From positions 1-7,059 of the forward strand of contig JAUQWT010000213.1 of the NCBI GenBank assembly GCA_030835005.1: 7,059 bases of DNA. The letters run 5' to 3'. The stretch comes from Ignavibacteria bacterium (GTDB taxonomy: Bacteria; Bacteroidota; Ignavibacteria; Tepidaquicellales; OLB5). The notes under the pieces were generated by a model that saw only the letters and a list, made by a program, of their open reading frames with translations, was not told the origin of the DNA and searched no databases. The position numbers were made by a program, and so were the translations under genes. Within the stretch, counting starts at the first letter, position 1. Each line of letters begins with the position of its first letter. Positions 5,220 through 7,059 of this stretch are shown here, piece by piece.

Positions 5220-5633
5220 ATGAAAAAAAATTCAGGCATTTTAAAGTCACTTTTCGTATTTGCCGTTTTTGGCGCATTAATCGGTATGCTTCCTGCATGC
5301 AATGTATCAACAGCTAATCTTTCGGATGTAAAGCTTTGTACTTCGAAGGGCAGCAGCGGGGATTGTCAGAGTGATATGGCTAAATTTCCGGCAGATGTAC
5401 AGGTTATTTACTGCACTGCATCAGTTAATAATGCCCCTGAGCATACAAAAATAACATTTGAATGGAAAAAAGGCAGTGAAAGCATGGGAAAAGCTGATGT
5501 GGAGACATCAAGCGGAGTTGTGAGTTCAAATTTCAGTCCGAATGCAGTATTAGAACCGGGTACTTATTCATGCACAGTAAAGATAAATACTGATAATGCA
5601 AAACCGGTTACAAAAGAATTTACAATAGAGTAA
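5220..5633 (+). CDS. Small lipoprotein with Ig-like domain
   Basis: The N-terminus is a lipoprotein signal: MKKNSGILK, a hydrophobic core, then the lipobox LPAC with Cys27 as the lipidated residue. The mature part of about 110 residues looks like one Ig-like beta-sandwich: Cys65 in VIYCTASV (strand B), Trp82 in FEWKKG (strand C) and Cys118 in GTYSCTV (strand F), the classical Cys-Trp-Cys arrangement with a likely disulfide. A second pair, Cys40/Cys49, could also bond. The pattern IYC...NAP...W near the middle recalls a group of small bacterial and archaeal lipoproteins of unknown role. I chose ATG 5220 because an upstream in-frame ATG at 5157 would put 21 polar residues before the signal. It lies 72 bp after bcp and is closed by the terminator at 5664. 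The function is unknown; it probably sits at the cell envelope as a binding or structural protein. Confidence 0.8.
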   Translation: MKKNSGILKSLFVFAVFGALIGMLPACNVSTANLSDVKLCTSKGSSGDCQSDMAKFPADVQVIYCTASVNNAPEHTKITFEWKKGSESMGKADVETSSGVVSSNFSPNAVLEPGTYSCTVKINTDNAKPVTKEFTIE

Positions 5634-5663
5634 GTTTTAAATAGATATTTCGAGGCATTTTGT

Positions 5664-5694
5664 AAAAGCACTCTCATGAGTGCTTTTTTGTTTT
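5664..5694 (+). terminator. Strong intrinsic terminator after the lipoprotein gene
   Basis: AAAAGCACTC (5664-5673) pairs perfectly with GAGTGCTTTT (5678-5687) around a TCAT loop, and the T run continues to 5694 with one G at 5690. The flanking A and T runs may also let it work in the reverse direction. It separates the peroxiredoxin/lipoprotein group from the ATPase gene. Confidence 0.93.
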
Positions 5695-5751
5695 CGGCTA
5701 ATTGCTGATATAAAAAATAATTATTGTGTTTTTCGATAAAATTCAAAAGCT

Positions 5752-5759
5752 TATCTTTG
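5752..5759 (+). promoter_or_regulatory. Candidate -7 promoter box for the HerA-like ATPase gene
   Basis: TATCTTTG matches the Bacteroidota -7 consensus TAnnTTTG and stands 28 bp before the ATG at 5788, giving a short leader, as is usual for this promoter class. The -33 element is weak: a T-rich TTTTC lies about 18 bp upstream and a TTG lies 25 bp upstream. A terminator directly upstream means this gene needs its own promoter, which supports the call. Confidence 0.5.
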
Positions 5760-5787
5760 CGAATCACACTACATTATTAATTAAGTT

Positions 5788-7059
5788 ATGGCAGATAAAG
5801 AAAAATTCATACAGCAAATAAATGAAGGTTACACTTTCAAAGGGGAGTCCATCACTCTTGGTGCATCCATATTCGGCGGAGAAGTCCTAACGGGAACTCA
5901 TATCAAATTGCCGCTCAAAACCATGAATCGTCACGGACTCATCGCAGGAGCAACAGGAACCGGTAAAACAAAGACCTTGCAGCTAATTTCCGAAGCGCTT
6001 GCGGCAAAAAGCGTACCTGTAGTTGTTATGGATATTAAAGGTGATCTAAGCGGTATTGCAAAGGCCGGCAATGCTAATGATAAGATCACTGAACGTATGG
6101 GCAGGATAGGTATTGAATGGAAACCGGAAGGTAATTCTATCGAATTCCTGACCATCTCGAATGAAAAGGGTGCAAGGCTCAGGGCAACATCATCGGAATT
6201 CGGGCCGGTGCTGTTTTCGAGAATGCTTGAACTTAATGAAACACAATCAAGCCTTGTTTCAGTAGTATTCAAATATTGCGATGACAACCAGTTGCCGCTT
6301 CTTGATCTGGCTGATATGAAGCGTGTACTTCAGCATATTCAGGAAGAAGGAAAAACGGAATTTGAATCTGCTTACGGAAAAGTATCGTCAAGTTCACTTG
6401 GGATAATACTGCGTAAGATAGTAGAACTTGAGCAGCAGGGCGCAAATCAATTCTTTGGCGAAAGGTCATTTGAGGTTGAAGACCTTGCAAGATGTGATGC
6501 AAACGGAAAAGGCGTTATTTCTGTTATCAGGCTTACCGATATGCAGACTAAACCCAAGCTATTTTCAACTTTTCTGTTAAGCCTGCTTGCCGAGATCTAT
6601 AACACTTTTCCTGAAGAGGGTGATCTGGACCAGCCAAAGCTGGTTGTGTTTATAGATGAGGCGCATTTATTGTTTAATGAGGCGTCGGATACTCTTTTAG
6701 ATCAGATTGAGCAAATTATAAAACTCATCCGATCAAAAGGTGTTGGTGTGTTTTTCTGCACACAAAACCCAACAGATATTCCGTCAAGCGTACTAAGTCA
6801 GCTTGGTATGAAAGTGCAGCATGCACTAAGGGCATTTACTGCAAAAGACAGGAAAGATATAAAGCTTATCTCGGAGAACTATCCGATCAGCGAGCATTAT
6901 GAAATTGATGAGCTACTGACTTCTCTAGGGATTGGTGAAGCAGCAGTTACAGTGCTGAGCGAGAAAGGTAACCCGACACCACTGGCCGCCACTTTGCTGG
7001 TTGCACCGCGCTCAAGGATGGATATCCTTGAGTCTGCAGAAATTGATGAAATTGTAAGT
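5788..7059 (+). CDS. DUF853 / YjgR-type HerA-like ATPase, 3' end cut by window
   Basis: An uninterrupted frame of 424 codons runs from ATG 5788 to the right edge. It is a RecA-fold P-loop ATPase of the HerA/FtsK-related DUF853 family (E. coli YjgR). Visible are Walker A GATGTGKT at residues 54-61, a DIKGDLSG strand at 82-89 typical of this family, Walker B LVVFIDEAH with Asp290 and Glu291, then the highly conserved stretch LIRSKGVGVFFCTQNPTDIPSSVLSQLG and VQHALRAFTAKDRK. Family members are about 500 residues, so roughly 80 C-terminal residues are probably missing. There is no signal peptide or membrane segment. The cellular role of YjgR-type proteins is poorly defined; DNA translocation or helicase activity is inferred from HerA. 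No NurA-like nuclease gene is in view, so a HerA-NurA pair is not indicated. A terminator upstream suggests its own transcription unit. Confidence 0.93.
   Translation, partial: MADKEKFIQQINEGYTFKGESITLGASIFGGEVLTGTHIKLPLKTMNRHGLIAGATGTGKTKTLQLISEALAAKSVPVVVMDIKGDLSGIAKAGNANDKITERMGRIGIEWKPEGNSIEFLTISNEKGARLRATSSEFGPVLFSRMLELNETQSSLVSVVFKYCDDNQLPLLDLADMKRVLQHIQEEGKTEFESAYGKVSSSSLGIILRKIVELEQQGANQFFGERSFEVEDLARCDANGKGVISVIRLTDMQTKPKLFSTFLLSLLAEIYNTFPEEGDLDQPKLVVFIDEAHLLFNEASDTLLDQIEQIIKLIRSKGVGVFFCTQNPTDIPSSVLSQLGMKVQHALRAFTAKDRKDIKLISENYPISEHYEIDELLTSLGIGEAAVTVLSEKGNPTPLAATLLVAPRSRMDILESAEIDEIVS

Noticed and set aside
5931..6502. Two - strand frames opposite the ATPase gene
   Set aside because: The + strand encodes an unbroken DUF853 protein with Walker A and B motifs across the same bases; the antisense products look like shadows.
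1..7059. CRISPR array, tRNA or rRNA gene, insertion sequence, prophage or defence system
   Set aside because: I saw no regularly spaced repeats with unique spacers, no tRNA-like or rRNA-like sequence, and no transposase, integrase, nuclease or toxin gene. The HerA-like ATPase is of the widespread YjgR type, and no partner nuclease is visible within the window.

Overview
The window reads as ordinary chromosomal DNA from a moderately AT-rich bacterium of the Bacteroidota / Ignavibacteria (FCB) kind. The support for this is a DUF5683-type envelope protein, a family I know mainly from Bacteroidota and relatives; promoter-like boxes of the TAnnTTTG type ahead of two genes; mostly weak Shine-Dalgarno sequences; and intergenic DNA strewn with short degenerate repeats. 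The placement is an inference, not a proof. All seven recognised genes lie on the + strand, and I find no convincing gene on the - strand.

Layout: (1) 2-424 is the C-terminal part of a left-handed beta-helix (hexapeptide-repeat) acyltransferase that enters from the left edge. (2) 425-720 is an AT-rich gap with a tandem direct repeat and a perfect 10-bp inverted repeat. (3) 721-1140 is secG, the small subunit of the SecYEG translocon, with an unusual Gln/Pro-rich repeat tail. (4) 1180-1836 is an exported DUF5683 protein, closed by a clear intrinsic terminator at 1855-1884. (5) 1837-2527 is about 690 bp without a credible gene. It holds several inverted repeats, including a structured element at 2193-2266, a candidate Bacteroidota-type promoter at 2425-2455 and a perfect GGGTTAT/ATAACCC palindrome just upstream of the next gene. 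(6) 2528-3952 is a complete dihydrolipoamide dehydrogenase. (7) 4105-4584 and 4695-5147 are two different thioredoxin-fold peroxiredoxins, both with the Cys-X4-Cys arrangement of the Bcp/PrxQ type. (8) 5220-5633 is a small lipoprotein with an Ig-like domain, followed by a strong terminator at 5664-5694. (9) From 5788 to the right edge runs the first 424 codons of a DUF853/YjgR-type HerA-like ATPase, cut off by the window end.

Functionally, the left half is envelope biogenesis (sugar or envelope acylation, Sec export, an exported membrane protein). The middle is thiol redox chemistry: the lpd flavoenzyme handles dithiols, and the two peroxiredoxins reduce peroxides using a partner thiol system. 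lpd, the two peroxiredoxins and the lipoprotein gene are collinear with gaps of 152, 110 and 72 bp. They could be partly co-transcribed up to the 5664-5694 terminator, but the gaps are wide enough for separate promoters.

I did not find a new multi-gene system. The items most worth a second look are the palindrome in front of lpd, the structured element at 2193-2266, the repeat mosaic between lpd and the peroxiredoxin, the SecG tail, and the paired peroxiredoxins beside lpd.
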